From contig NZ_JABBGI010000017.1 in NCBI RefSeq assembly GCF_012927325.1, forward strand, positions 57,259 through 121,258: DNA of 64,000 nt, read 5' to 3'. Shown piece after piece: positions 17,374 through 25,451 of the stretch. The stretch is from Chryseobacterium antibioticum. Its GTDB lineage: Bacteria; Bacteroidota; Bacteroidia; Flavobacteriales; Weeksellaceae. The notes under the pieces were generated by a model. That model saw nothing but the letters and a program-made list of their open reading frames with translations. It had not been told where the DNA came from and ran no database searches. Each line of letters opens with the position of its first letter. The first letter of the stretch is position 1. A program made the position numbers and the translations under genes.

Positions 17374-19176
17374 ATGATTAAACTTAGAATTTTTTTTTCT
17401 GCAGTACTCGTTTTGTGTACTCTGGCATTTTCCACAACACCTCTGTCAGCCCACGGATATGTTGTGAGTCCGGCTTCGAGGGGCTATCAGGGAAGTCTGG
17501 ATAAGGTTACGCTCGGTTATAACACGGCATTGGGGTTATATGGTACCGTTATCAATGAACCGGGATCTCTGGAAGCCAAAAAAGGATTTCCGGCACTCGG
17601 CCCGGCAGATGGAAGGATCGCTTCAGCCAATGGAAGTATAGGTGGGAACACTATTCTGGATCTTCAAACTGCGGACCGATGGAAGAAGACCAACATAACA
17701 GCTGGTGTGAATACATTCATCTGGAAATATCTGGCTTACCACGCCACATCAAAATGGCATTATTACATGACAAAACCAGGTTGGAACCCTAATCAACCGC
17801 TCGCTCGCCAGGATCTTGAGCTTATCGGGGAGGTTGTGCATAATGGTTCCCCACCACAGGACAACACCCCTCACCATATTACAATTCCAGGTAATCGCCA
17901 GGGGTATCATATCATTTTAGCTGTTTGGGATGTGGCAGATACTGCCAATGCATTTTATAACGTGATTGATGTGAATGTACAGTCAACAGTAACTCCCACA
18001 ACACCAGCTACACCTACAGGATTAACCAAGGTAGGTGTGACAAGTTCTTCTGCTAAAATCAGCTGGACTCCACAGGGAAATGTTGCATCTTACACCGTTT
18101 TCCGTAATGGACAGGCGGTACAGAATGTAAGTGTTCCTGAATTTGAAGATCAGGGATTATCCGCCAATACGATTTACACCTACGAAGTACAGGCGATAGG
18201 TTCTACGGGACTAACCTCACCGAAAAGTACACCTCTTATTGTAAAAACAAATAATGCAGGTGTCCCCGAACAACCTCTAGCACCGTCGAATCTCCATTCG
18301 ATGGGAGCCACCGAAAACTCTGTTTCACTGATGTGGACTGCTTCAAGCCATACACAAGGGATTAAAAATTATCAGGTATTTGAAAATGGTATTAAAGTCG
18401 GTGAAACAGTACAGACAAACTTCGCACGTCCAGGTTTAGCTCAGGACACAGAATACCGCTACACAGTAAAAGCTGTTGCACAGAACGATCAAATATCCGA
18501 TGCCAGTAATGAATTAAAAATCAGGACTAAGAAAGTAGAAGGAGGAAATGGTCAGACATATTGCGGATCACAACAGTATAATGCTGCCAATGCCTATCCG
18601 ACAGCTCAGACAACAGTGTTCTATGCCTGCAAAATATGGAAGAACAAATGGTATGCTAATCCCAATGAACTTCCCGGAATCAGTATGGTTTGGGAGGAGA
18701 TAAGCGCATGTACTGAAGGCCCGGATTGCCAGTCAGGCGGTCCCGTTACGTATTGCGGAGCACAGCAATATAACCTGGCAAAAGCTTATACAATTGCCGG
18801 TACAAAAGTATTCTATGCCTGTAAAATTTGGGAAAACAAATGGTATGCTAACCCGGGAGATACACCGGGAAGCAATGCGGTGTGGAAATTGGTAAGCAAC
18901 TGTAATGAAAGTCCGGATTGTACGGGGGCAGTACGCAATGCTCAGGAAGATGATCTTTCCGTAATTGTATCTGATAACCAACTCTATTTTGTGCCGGAAA
19001 GCAACTATGCTAAAATCCTTGAAGTGAATGTGTTCAATGCCCACGGACTTCAGGTGCTTTCCTACAGGGATCCTGCAAAGAATAGTATTGCTGTGAATTC
19101 TCTTCAACCTGGAATCTATTTTGTGAAAATTCTATATAAAGACGGGGGAAGTGCAGTTAAAACGATCAAAAAGTAG
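17374..19176 (+). CDS. secreted AA10 lytic polysaccharide monooxygenase with FN3 and chitin-binding modules, T9SS tail
   Basis: Copper enzyme that oxidatively cleaves crystalline polysaccharide, most likely chitin. After the signal peptide (1-26) the mature protein starts at His27 (HGYVVSPASRGY), which with His123 (AYHATSKW) forms the histidine brace; NAFYNVIDV supplies the axial Phe as in CBP21. Domains in order: AA10 27-210, FN3 about 212-300, FN3 about 302-388, two CBM5/12-like Trp/Cys modules starting near 397 and 460 (YCGxQQYN...YACKIW), and a C-terminal type IX sorting domain ending GIYFVKILY...TIKK. The AA10 part lacks the cysteines found in CBP21. Confidence 0.92.
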   Translation: MIKLRIFFSAVLVLCTLAFSTTPLSAHGYVVSPASRGYQGSLDKVTLGYNTALGLYGTVINEPGSLEAKKGFPALGPADGRIASANGSIGGNTILDLQTADRWKKTNITAGVNTFIWKYLAYHATSKWHYYMTKPGWNPNQPLARQDLELIGEVVHNGSPPQDNTPHHITIPGNRQGYHIILAVWDVADTANAFYNVIDVNVQSTVTPTTPATPTGLTKVGVTSSSAKISWTPQGNVASYTVFRNGQAVQNVSVPEFEDQGLSANTIYTYEVQAIGSTGLTSPKSTPLIVKTNNAGVPEQPLAPSNLHSMGATENSVSLMWTASSHTQGIKNYQVFENGIKVGETVQTNFARPGLAQDTEYRYTVKAVAQNDQISDASNELKIRTKKVEGGNGQTYCGSQQYNAANAYPTAQTTVFYACKIWKNKWYANPNELPGISMVWEEISACTEGPDCQSGGPVTYCGAQQYNLAKAYTIAGTKVFYACKIWENKWYANPGDTPGSNAVWKLVSNCNESPDCTGAVRNAQEDDLSVIVSDNQLYFVPESNYAKILEVNVFNAHGLQVLSYRDPAKNSIAVNSLQPGIYFVKILYKDGGSAVKTIKK

Positions 19177-19212
19177 TCCTGAACACAAACAAGAATAAAA
19201 TATAATCAACAG

Positions 19213-19242
19213 AAGCCGTCTTCATGTAAGGCGGCTTTCTTG
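19213..19242 (+). terminator. terminator of the AA10 gene
   Basis: Stem 19213-19222 with 19228-19237 (AAGCCGTCTT/AAGGCGGCTT, one G-U pair), 5-base loop, T-rich flank. Confidence 0.75.
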
Positions 19243-19370
19243 TATTAATATCTTTCAAAGGAACCCATCTGTAAATGATTTTTTCAGCTCCTTTTAATAT
19301 TTAACAGCCCTTAACATCCCCTTTGCATCATTCTTGATCTACATAGCGTATAACACCAAAAAAATAAATT

Positions 19371-19748
19371 ATGTCAGACAAGAAATTAGCAGGACTTTGG
19401 ATCGATACAGAAAAAGCAGTGGTTGTAAAAAATCATGATGCGCAGAATGCTTTCAAATTTTTCCTGTGCAGCCCTGTAAAAGCAGAAATACAGCATGGAA
19501 ACTCAAGTGAAAATGCCGCCAATAATGCAGAGCGAACCAACAGGGTAAAATTCTTTAAAGAAATCGAACACCTTCTGACGAATTCCCAGGAAGTGTATAT
19601 TACAGGCCCGGGAACGATTCAGGAAGAGCTGAAAAAATATCTACATGATACCGCTCAGTTTAAAAACCTGACGATAACACTGGATACAGCACAAAAGATG
19701 TCGGACGAGCAGGTTCTAGAAACCGTTAAAGAGTATTTCAATGCTTAA
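19371..19748 (+). CDS. small protein resembling eRF1/Dom34-like bacterial release-factor fold
   Basis: 125 residues, no signal peptide, soluble. It opens with KLAGLWIDTEKAVVV and later has EVYITGPGTIQEELKKYL, a pattern like the core of bacterial homologues of the archaeo-eukaryotic release factor fold (host-attachment/translation-associated proteins). That match is a judgement from pattern, not a search. Function unknown. It has its own very strong terminator and no operon partner. Confidence 0.6.
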   Translation: MSDKKLAGLWIDTEKAVVVKNHDAQNAFKFFLCSPVKAEIQHGNSSENAANNAERTNRVKFFKEIEHLLTNSQEVYITGPGTIQEELKKYLHDTAQFKNLTITLDTAQKMSDEQVLETVKEYFNA

Positions 19749-19771
19749 TTAAATTATAGATAATGCAGTAG

Positions 19772-19805
19772 AAATCCGGCTATCATTGATAGCCGGATTT
19801 TTATT
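19772..19805. terminator. bidirectional terminator
   Basis: 13-base perfect stem AAATCCGGCTATC/GATAGCCGGATTT (19772-19784 with 19788-19800) with a 3-base loop and T-rich right flank, between convergent genes. Confidence 0.85.
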
Positions 19806-19827
19806 ATTGATACATGTAGATCTGCTG

Positions 19828-20709
19828 TTATTTTCTTCTTCCAGCTCTCCATTTTCTCCATAGATAAACAAGTATTGGAATGAGTAATAAGAATGGCCAG
19901 AATGAAATGATTCCCAGCAGGAAACTCATAAAACTGTTCCATCCTTCCGTCACAGAATCTGCCAGACGGCTTCCAAAACCAATCTTTGAGGTGGTGGAAC
20001 TTCTCACTTTCTCTTTATATAAACTTAGATTCAGCGTACTGTAATTCACCCGGTCATCAATGAAGCGGAGTCTGGCTTCTGCTACGTCCATTTCATCTTC
20101 CAGTTCGCGGATGATTTCCTGAATTTCAATCATATCTTTTGTGGTAGAAGCGCTTCTGAGCATATCTCGGTACTTTTCCAGATAGATCTTTTTGTTCGCT
20201 AATTTAATGGAAACATCAGTATATTCCTCAGTAACGTCATCAGAGGAAATATTTTTAGATAAAACAGAACCGACTCCTTCCGAAAAGGAATTGATCAGTG
20301 CATCGAAATTTTTATGCGGTACACGGATGACGAGATCCAGATTGTCATCTATATCTGTGTTTTGGAATTGTTCCGTTTGAATATAAGCATTATTTTTTTT
20401 CAGAATATCTCCCACCTGATTCTGAGCTTTTTTAATATCTCCCACCTGGATTCTCATGTTGCCGTTTTTAACGATCTTTTTAGCGATAGTGTCGATCTTT
20501 TTAGGAGCTAAAGGAGGTTGAGCAGGTTTATTTTCGTCTGGTAGCAGTTTTTCAGAAATAGTACTCGGAGGAGCAACCATTTCATATTCAGCAACAGCCA
20601 CTGCTTTATCAGCTGATACTGCCGGAGAGGAATTGACAGCTTCCAGTTCGGATTTTTTACACCCGCTTATCAGAAGAAGTATACATAAAGGTAAAAATAA
20701 TTTTCTCAT
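19828..20709 (-). CDS. DUF4349 family lipoprotein
   Basis: 293 residues. The signal peptide ends in a lipobox (LLLISGC, Cys17). A disordered Ala/Pro-rich stretch leads to the DUF4349 domain (about 80-265) with MRIQVGDIKKAQNQV, DLVIRVPHKNFDAL and a long coiled coil (KIYLEKYRDML to EVRLRFIDDRVNY-like region). A membrane helix near 262-282 and a basic tail (WRKWRAGRRK) close the protein, so it would be anchored at both ends. No known function. Confidence 0.85.
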   Translation of the reverse strand: MRKLFLPLCILLLISGCKKSELEAVNSSPAVSADKAVAVAEYEMVAPPSTISEKLLPDENKPAQPPLAPKKIDTIAKKIVKNGNMRIQVGDIKKAQNQVGDILKKNNAYIQTEQFQNTDIDDNLDLVIRVPHKNFDALINSFSEGVGSVLSKNISSDDVTEEYTDVSIKLANKKIYLEKYRDMLRSASTTKDMIEIQEIIRELEDEMDVAEARLRFIDDRVNYSTLNLSLYKEKVRSSTTSKIGFGSRLADSVTEGWNSFMSFLLGIISFWPFLLLIPILVYLWRKWRAGRRK

Positions 20710-20850
20710 GAATATTGTTTGCTAAATCTTATCAAAAATTATGCTTAAATCTCTATTTTATTTAAAATTAATAATTTTTTGTTAAAATTATTGAGATTCA
20801 TTTATTTTTAAAAGCAATTTGAAATCTAAATTATTTTCTATTTTTAATGA

Positions 20851-21918
20851 ATGAAAAAAAGTCTTTTAGCATTCGTGTTTTCTCCATTTTTGATGTATGC
20901 TCAGGAAGTTCCGAAACTGAGCGATGAAATGGCTCTAAAATTATTAGAAAAACCACTTCACTGCATCAATCAGGAATATCCAAACAAAACGGCACATATC
21001 ATTAATAATGCGGGCGAGGTTACTTTAACTCCAAAAGATCTTCATCCGAGCTTCTATGGCTGTTTCGACTGGCACAGTTCCGTTCATGGACATTGGATGC
21101 TGGTAAGATTGCTGAAGACAAAGCCTAATCTGCCTAATGTAAAAGACATCGAAAATATTCTTGACAGTTCATTAAAGAAAGAAAATCTGGTGGCCGAAGC
21201 CGATTATTTCACAAAATATCAGCTGACCACTACTTTTGAAAGAACTTATGGCTGGGCATGGCTGTTAAAGCTTGACGAAGAACTGACCACATGGAATCAC
21301 CCCAAAGCCAAGATCTGGCATGAAAATCTGAAACCTTTAACAGATAAGATCTTACAATCATGGAAAACCTATCTTCCTAAACAAACCTATCCGAACAGAA
21401 CCGGAGTTCACCCGAATACTGCTTTTGGTCTTGCTTTCGCAATCGATTGGGCTAAAGCAAATAATGATCAGGAATTCGAGAATCAGCTTAAAGAAAAAGC
21501 AAAATATTTTTACGGAAAAGACCAGAAAACACCAGCTTATCTTGAACCGGACGGATCAGACTTCTTCTCTCCAAGCCTTGAAATTGCAGACCTGATGAGA
21601 AGAGTGCTGCCACAGAAAGAATTTGTCCTGTGGCTGAACAGTTTTTACGAGAAGAGAAGCTTGGAAAATATTGAAAAAATCCCTGTGGTAAGTGACCTGA
21701 GTGATTATCAGACCGTTCATCTTGTCGGGCTTTCTTTTTCGAAAGCGTGGTGTATGAAAGGGATCTCAAAAGCACTTCCGGAGGGACACCCATTGAAAAA
21801 AAGCTTTAAGAAAACGGCGGATGTATTTTTAGCGAACGGACTTCCTCTGTTGTTTCAGGGAAATTACGGCGGAGACCACTGGCTAGCGAGTTTTGCGGTT
21901 TATTCACTGGAAGATTAA
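20851..21918 (+). CDS. DUF2891 family secreted protein
   Basis: 355 residues with a signal peptide (MKKSLLAFVFSPFLMYAQ). The mature part fits the DUF2891 family, with FYGCFDWHSSVHGHW near 69-83, FERTYGWAWLL, a SGVHPNTAFGL-like RTGVHPNTAFG, and the C-terminal NYGGDHWLASFAVYSL. The alternating helices and conserved His/Trp/Glu suggest an alpha/alpha-barrel glycan-active fold, but the activity is unproven. It ends 39 bases before the AraC regulator start. Confidence 0.85.
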   Translation: MKKSLLAFVFSPFLMYAQEVPKLSDEMALKLLEKPLHCINQEYPNKTAHIINNAGEVTLTPKDLHPSFYGCFDWHSSVHGHWMLVRLLKTKPNLPNVKDIENILDSSLKKENLVAEADYFTKYQLTTTFERTYGWAWLLKLDEELTTWNHPKAKIWHENLKPLTDKILQSWKTYLPKQTYPNRTGVHPNTAFGLAFAIDWAKANNDQEFENQLKEKAKYFYGKDQKTPAYLEPDGSDFFSPSLEIADLMRRVLPQKEFVLWLNSFYEKRSLENIEKIPVVSDLSDYQTVHLVGLSFSKAWCMKGISKALPEGHPLKKSFKKTADVFLANGLPLLFQGNYGGDHWLASFAVYSLED

Positions 21919-21945
21919 AAGGTTGTAAGCACAGAATATATTGGC

Positions 21946-21953
21946 TACATTTG
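21946..21953 (+). promoter_or_regulatory. promoter element of the AraC regulator
   Basis: TACATTTG with an upstream TTG at 21923-21925 (20-base spacing). Only 4 bases separate it from the ATG at 21958, implying a leaderless message. Confidence 0.6.
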
Positions 21954-21957
21954 TCTT

Positions 21958-22803
21958 ATGTCAGCCTTAGAAAAATTTGGTGTTGAAATTTTTACCCAAC
22001 ATAATATTTTCGAAAGAATTTCTGCGGATAAACCTTTCCGTCCGGACAATCCTGCTTTTATTTTTATTAAATCAGGTACGATAAAGCTCCGCCAGCATTT
22101 CAGCGATCTGGAGCTTTCTGCCAATATGTTTATGGTAACCGACCCTCAGACGATTTATGAAATGGTTTCCGTAAGCGGGGATTTTCAATCCAGAATGGTT
22201 TCTTATAAAAGAGACTTTATTTCTGCTTTGTCCTTGAAATTCAACAGACTGATTACCTACCGGTATTTTCGGCAGCAGATGAATAGAGGAGTTCCTTTTC
22301 CTGAAAATGAAATGGAAGTAGTGTGGAAAAGCGTCAATTTCCTGAAATATATTCTGGATTCTGAGACCGAAATGCTGTATAAAAAGGAAATGGTGGAACA
22401 TCTTTTCTCTGTTTTCTGTTACCAGATGGCAGGGATTATTTCTAAAGAAGATAATTATTCGATGAACCAGATGTCCAGACAGGAAGAGATTGTCTTTGTT
22501 TTTCTGACAGACCTAGCAGAGCATCATCTGACCGAGAGAACCGTTGAATTTTATGCCGAGCGGCAGTCGATTACAACCAGACATCTTTCATCAGTCGTAA
22601 AATCTATCACTGGAAAGTCCGCCAGTCAGATCATCGCCCTGATCGTGATGAATGAAGCAAAAGTGCTTTTAAACTCCTCCAGTAAACCGGTTTCAGAGAT
22701 TTCTTCAATCCTTGGTTTCAGTGATCAATATGCATTTTCCCACTTTTTCAAAAAGCATCTAGAAGTAAGCCCCAGACAGTATAGGCATCAGTTTGAAAGT
22801 TAG
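21958..22803 (+). CDS. AraC family transcriptional regulator
   Basis: 281 residues. The N-terminal half is a cupin-like sensing domain; residues about 180-280 are the two helix-turn-helix motifs of AraC, including FYAERQSITTRHLSSVVK and the signature ISSILGFSDQYAFSHFFKKHLEVSPRQYR region. It lies directly ahead of the TolC-HlyD-MFS genes in the same direction with a separate promoter between, so it is the probable local regulator of the efflux operon. Confidence 0.92.
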   Translation: MSALEKFGVEIFTQHNIFERISADKPFRPDNPAFIFIKSGTIKLRQHFSDLELSANMFMVTDPQTIYEMVSVSGDFQSRMVSYKRDFISALSLKFNRLITYRYFRQQMNRGVPFPENEMEVVWKSVNFLKYILDSETEMLYKKEMVEHLFSVFCYQMAGIISKEDNYSMNQMSRQEEIVFVFLTDLAEHHLTERTVEFYAERQSITTRHLSSVVKSITGKSASQIIALIVMNEAKVLLNSSSKPVSEISSILGFSDQYAFSHFFKKHLEVSPRQYRHQFES

Positions 22804-22864
22804 AATCTTACATTTGAACATCTTTTTCCAGAATTCAAACATTTGATTGACTTTGTTGTTGCCG

Positions 22865-22872
22865 TAACTTTG
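22865..22872 (+). promoter_or_regulatory. promoter element of the efflux operon
   Basis: TAACTTTG with TTTG at 22842-22845 (19-base spacing), 20 bases before the TolC-family ATG. The sequence between the AraC stop and here is where an operator would be expected. Confidence 0.65.
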
Positions 22873-22892
22873 CCTTTGTAAAACAAGGTAAA

Positions 22893-24203
22893 ATGACAAA
22901 TAACATAAAAACAGCACTATCACTCGTGGTAGCTCTATTCCCTGCGCTGTTTTTTTCTCAACAGATCAAACAGATGACCGCGGGTGAAGTCGCCGATATG
23001 GCCGTGAAAAACCACCAGCAGTTAAAAGTGGCTGCTCAGAACATTGACATTGCAAAACAAAATACAAATGTTGCAAAACTTCAGAAGCTTCCCAACATTA
23101 CGGCTACTACAAGTCAGTTCTATTTAGGCGATGCTCTAGCCATCGATAAAGATTTTTCGAACTCAACAAATATTTCCATGCCTCATTATGGGAGCTCATA
23201 TGCTGTACAGGCAACCCAGCTGATTTTTAAAGGAGGTTTGGTGAATAAATCCATTGAAATGGCCGGTCTCCGTGAGCAGCTTTCTGAACTGGATTTAGAA
23301 AAAAATAAGCTTGATGTCAAATTTCTCGTGGTCTCCAATTATCTGGATGTCTATAAAATAGTCAATCAGGAAACCGTTTTTCAGAATAATAAAAAACTGG
23401 CTCAGGAACGTCTGAAAAATATCCAGAAATTCTATCAGCAGGGAATGGTGACCCGTAACGAAGTTATCCGTGGTGAGCTGGCCATCAAAAATCTGGATCA
23501 GGGAATTTTGACTCTAACGAATAATAAAAAAATCCTTAATTATAATTTAAATATAGCCTTAGGACTGCCTTCTGAAACAGAAATCGTTCCCGTTGAAAGT
23601 TTAACGGATAAAGAATCGGGTATCGGGATGGATTACTATATGGATCTTGCCCATGACAGCAATCCTCAGCTAAAATCGGCAAAAAAGAATATAGATGTAG
23701 CTGATAAAAACATCGAAATCATTAAAACAGATCAGATGCCAACATTGTCAGGATTTGGAGGCTATACACTCCAACGGCCTATTACAACAAAAAGCCCTGT
23801 TGTCGATATGTATTCCGGAGGTTGGCAGACCGGTGTTTCACTAAGCTATAATATTGATAATCTATACAAGACAAAAGAAAAAGTAAAGCTTGGTGAGCTT
23901 CAGAAAAATCAGGCTGGCGATGCGGTAACACTCGTTCAGCAGAATGTAGACATGGCAGTGAATGCAGCCTATGTAAAATACCAGGAATCTATCCAGCAGG
24001 CAGATATTTTGAATGATTCAAAAAGATTGGCAGAAGAAAACTACAAGATCACAGAAGCTAAATATCTGAACCAACTGGCTGTACAGGCTGAAATGATCGA
24101 TGCGCAAAATCAGAAACTTCAGTCAGAACTGGATTATGCCAATGCCGAGATCAATGTACTGTATCAATATTATAACCTCCTGAAGTCTACAGGAACACTT
24201 TAA
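22893..24203 (+). CDS. TolC family outer-membrane efflux protein
   Basis: 436 residues with a signal peptide ending near FFSQ. Two repeated long helical OEP segments are visible (NIDIAKQNTNVAKLQ..., then NIDVADKNIEIIKT...), each followed by membrane-strand-like sequence, as in TolC. It would form the outer-membrane channel for the HlyD and MFS proteins encoded next (23 and about 112 bases apart). Substrate unknown. Confidence 0.92.
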   Translation: MTNNIKTALSLVVALFPALFFSQQIKQMTAGEVADMAVKNHQQLKVAAQNIDIAKQNTNVAKLQKLPNITATTSQFYLGDALAIDKDFSNSTNISMPHYGSSYAVQATQLIFKGGLVNKSIEMAGLREQLSELDLEKNKLDVKFLVVSNYLDVYKIVNQETVFQNNKKLAQERLKNIQKFYQQGMVTRNEVIRGELAIKNLDQGILTLTNNKKILNYNLNIALGLPSETEIVPVESLTDKESGIGMDYYMDLAHDSNPQLKSAKKNIDVADKNIEIIKTDQMPTLSGFGGYTLQRPITTKSPVVDMYSGGWQTGVSLSYNIDNLYKTKEKVKLGELQKNQAGDAVTLVQQNVDMAVNAAYVKYQESIQQADILNDSKRLAEENYKITEAKYLNQLAVQAEMIDAQNQKLQSELDYANAEINVLYQYYNLLKSTGTL

Positions 24204-24226
24204 TTTTAAAACTGAAAATCAAGATA

Positions 24227-25339
24227 ATGGAAAACAAGGAACAAACTACTCAAAATACTCAGGCCGCTCCGGTACAGTCGGGAGCAGCGGCTAAAAAGAA
24301 ACAGAATAAAAAAAATAAAATCAGAGCCATCATTTCTAATACGGTTGTATTTCTGGTCATAGGATTTGGCCTTTTCTGGCTGGTCCGAGAATATTTTCAC
24401 ATTGGAGACAAAACCTACACGGAAGCGGCTCAGGTAGAGGAATTCATTAATCCTATCAATACAAGGGTTTCAGCATATATCAAAGACATAAAATTCATCG
24501 AGCACCAGAAGGTTAAAAAAGGAGATACCTTGGTTATTCTGGATAAAAATGAATTGTTAACGCAGTTGGGTCAGGCGGAAGCCGCTTATCAGAATGCAAT
24601 GGCACAGAGATCGGCAACAAGTTCATCCGTCAATACGGTTTCCAATAACGTAAGTGTCATGGAGTCCAATATTGCAGGTGCCAAAGCAAGACTATGGAAT
24701 GCTGAGCAGAATTTAAACCGATATAAAAACCTTCTGGCCGCAGAAGCAGTGACCAGACAGCAATATGATCAGATAAAAACGGAGTATGATGCCCAGAAAG
24801 CAGCATATGAAACATTAGTGAATCAGAAGCAATCTGCCAACCTTTCTACCACTGAGGTGAAAAGCAAACTGGGAATCAATGATGCAGAAATTAAGAGAAC
24901 AAAATCAGCCTTGGATATGGCAAAAATCAACCTTTCTTATACTGTGATCACCGCGCCATATGATGGAATCATGGGACGAAGAACGATCTCTGAAGGGCAA
25001 TTGATCCAGCCAGGGCAGCAGGTGGCAACAATCGTTCTGAACAGTCAGAAATGGGTGACGGCTAATTTTCTGGAAAGACAGATGCCGAATATTAAGATCG
25101 GTGAAAAGATGACGATGACTGCTGATGCCTTAGGAGGAAAGAAGTTTGAAGGTGTGGTAACTGCTATTTCTGCTGCGACAGGTTCAAGGTATTCCAGTGT
25201 TCCTACCGATAATTCTACAGGTAACTTTATCAAAGTACAGCAGAGAATTCCTGTAAGAATCGAATTCACATCTTCCAATAAAAAAGAAGATCTGGAGAAA
25301 CTGAGTGCAGGGATGAATATGAATGTGAATATTAACTAA
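24227..25339 (+). CDS. HlyD/EmrA family periplasmic adaptor
   Basis: 370 residues. A cytoplasmic Lys-rich N-terminus is followed by one membrane helix (about 36-55), then the barrel-sandwich halves (INTRVSAYIKDIKFIEHQKVKKGD and TVITAPYDGIMGRRTISEGQLIQPG) flanking a long coiled-coil hairpin (about 110-210). This is the EmrA layout that links an MFS pump to TolC. It follows the TolC gene closely. Confidence 0.93.
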   Translation: MENKEQTTQNTQAAPVQSGAAAKKKQNKKNKIRAIISNTVVFLVIGFGLFWLVREYFHIGDKTYTEAAQVEEFINPINTRVSAYIKDIKFIEHQKVKKGDTLVILDKNELLTQLGQAEAAYQNAMAQRSATSSSVNTVSNNVSVMESNIAGAKARLWNAEQNLNRYKNLLAAEAVTRQQYDQIKTEYDAQKAAYETLVNQKQSANLSTTEVKSKLGINDAEIKRTKSALDMAKINLSYTVITAPYDGIMGRRTISEGQLIQPGQQVATIVLNSQKWVTANFLERQMPNIKIGEKMTMTADALGGKKFEGVVTAISAATGSRYSSVPTDNSTGNFIKVQQRIPVRIEFTSSNKKEDLEKLSAGMNMNVNIN

Positions 25340-25351
25340 GAAAAAAAGACC

Positions 25352-25443
25352 TCAGATATCAGATTTCAGACATGATGTGCTGAAAGAAGAATGGAAGACG
25401 CAATCATAAAGTCTGTTATCTGGCATCTGAAATCTAGTATCTA
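25352..25443. repeat. imperfect inverted repeat of the ATCAGATTTCAGACAT family
   Basis: The spacer between adaptor and permease genes is mostly one imperfect palindrome: CAGATATCAGATTTCAGA at 25353-25370 and its loose complement (TCTGGCATCTGAAATCTAG, 25421-25439). Related sequences occur at 50453-50508, 56748-56775, 59711-59729, 61171-61193 and 61266-61284. Confidence 0.6.
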
Positions 25444-25451
25444 ACAACAAT

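Noticed and set aside
18733..19107. 124-codon minus-strand frame inside the AA10 gene
   Set aside because: Antisense to the second chitin-binding module and the sorting domain, both of which are clearly real.
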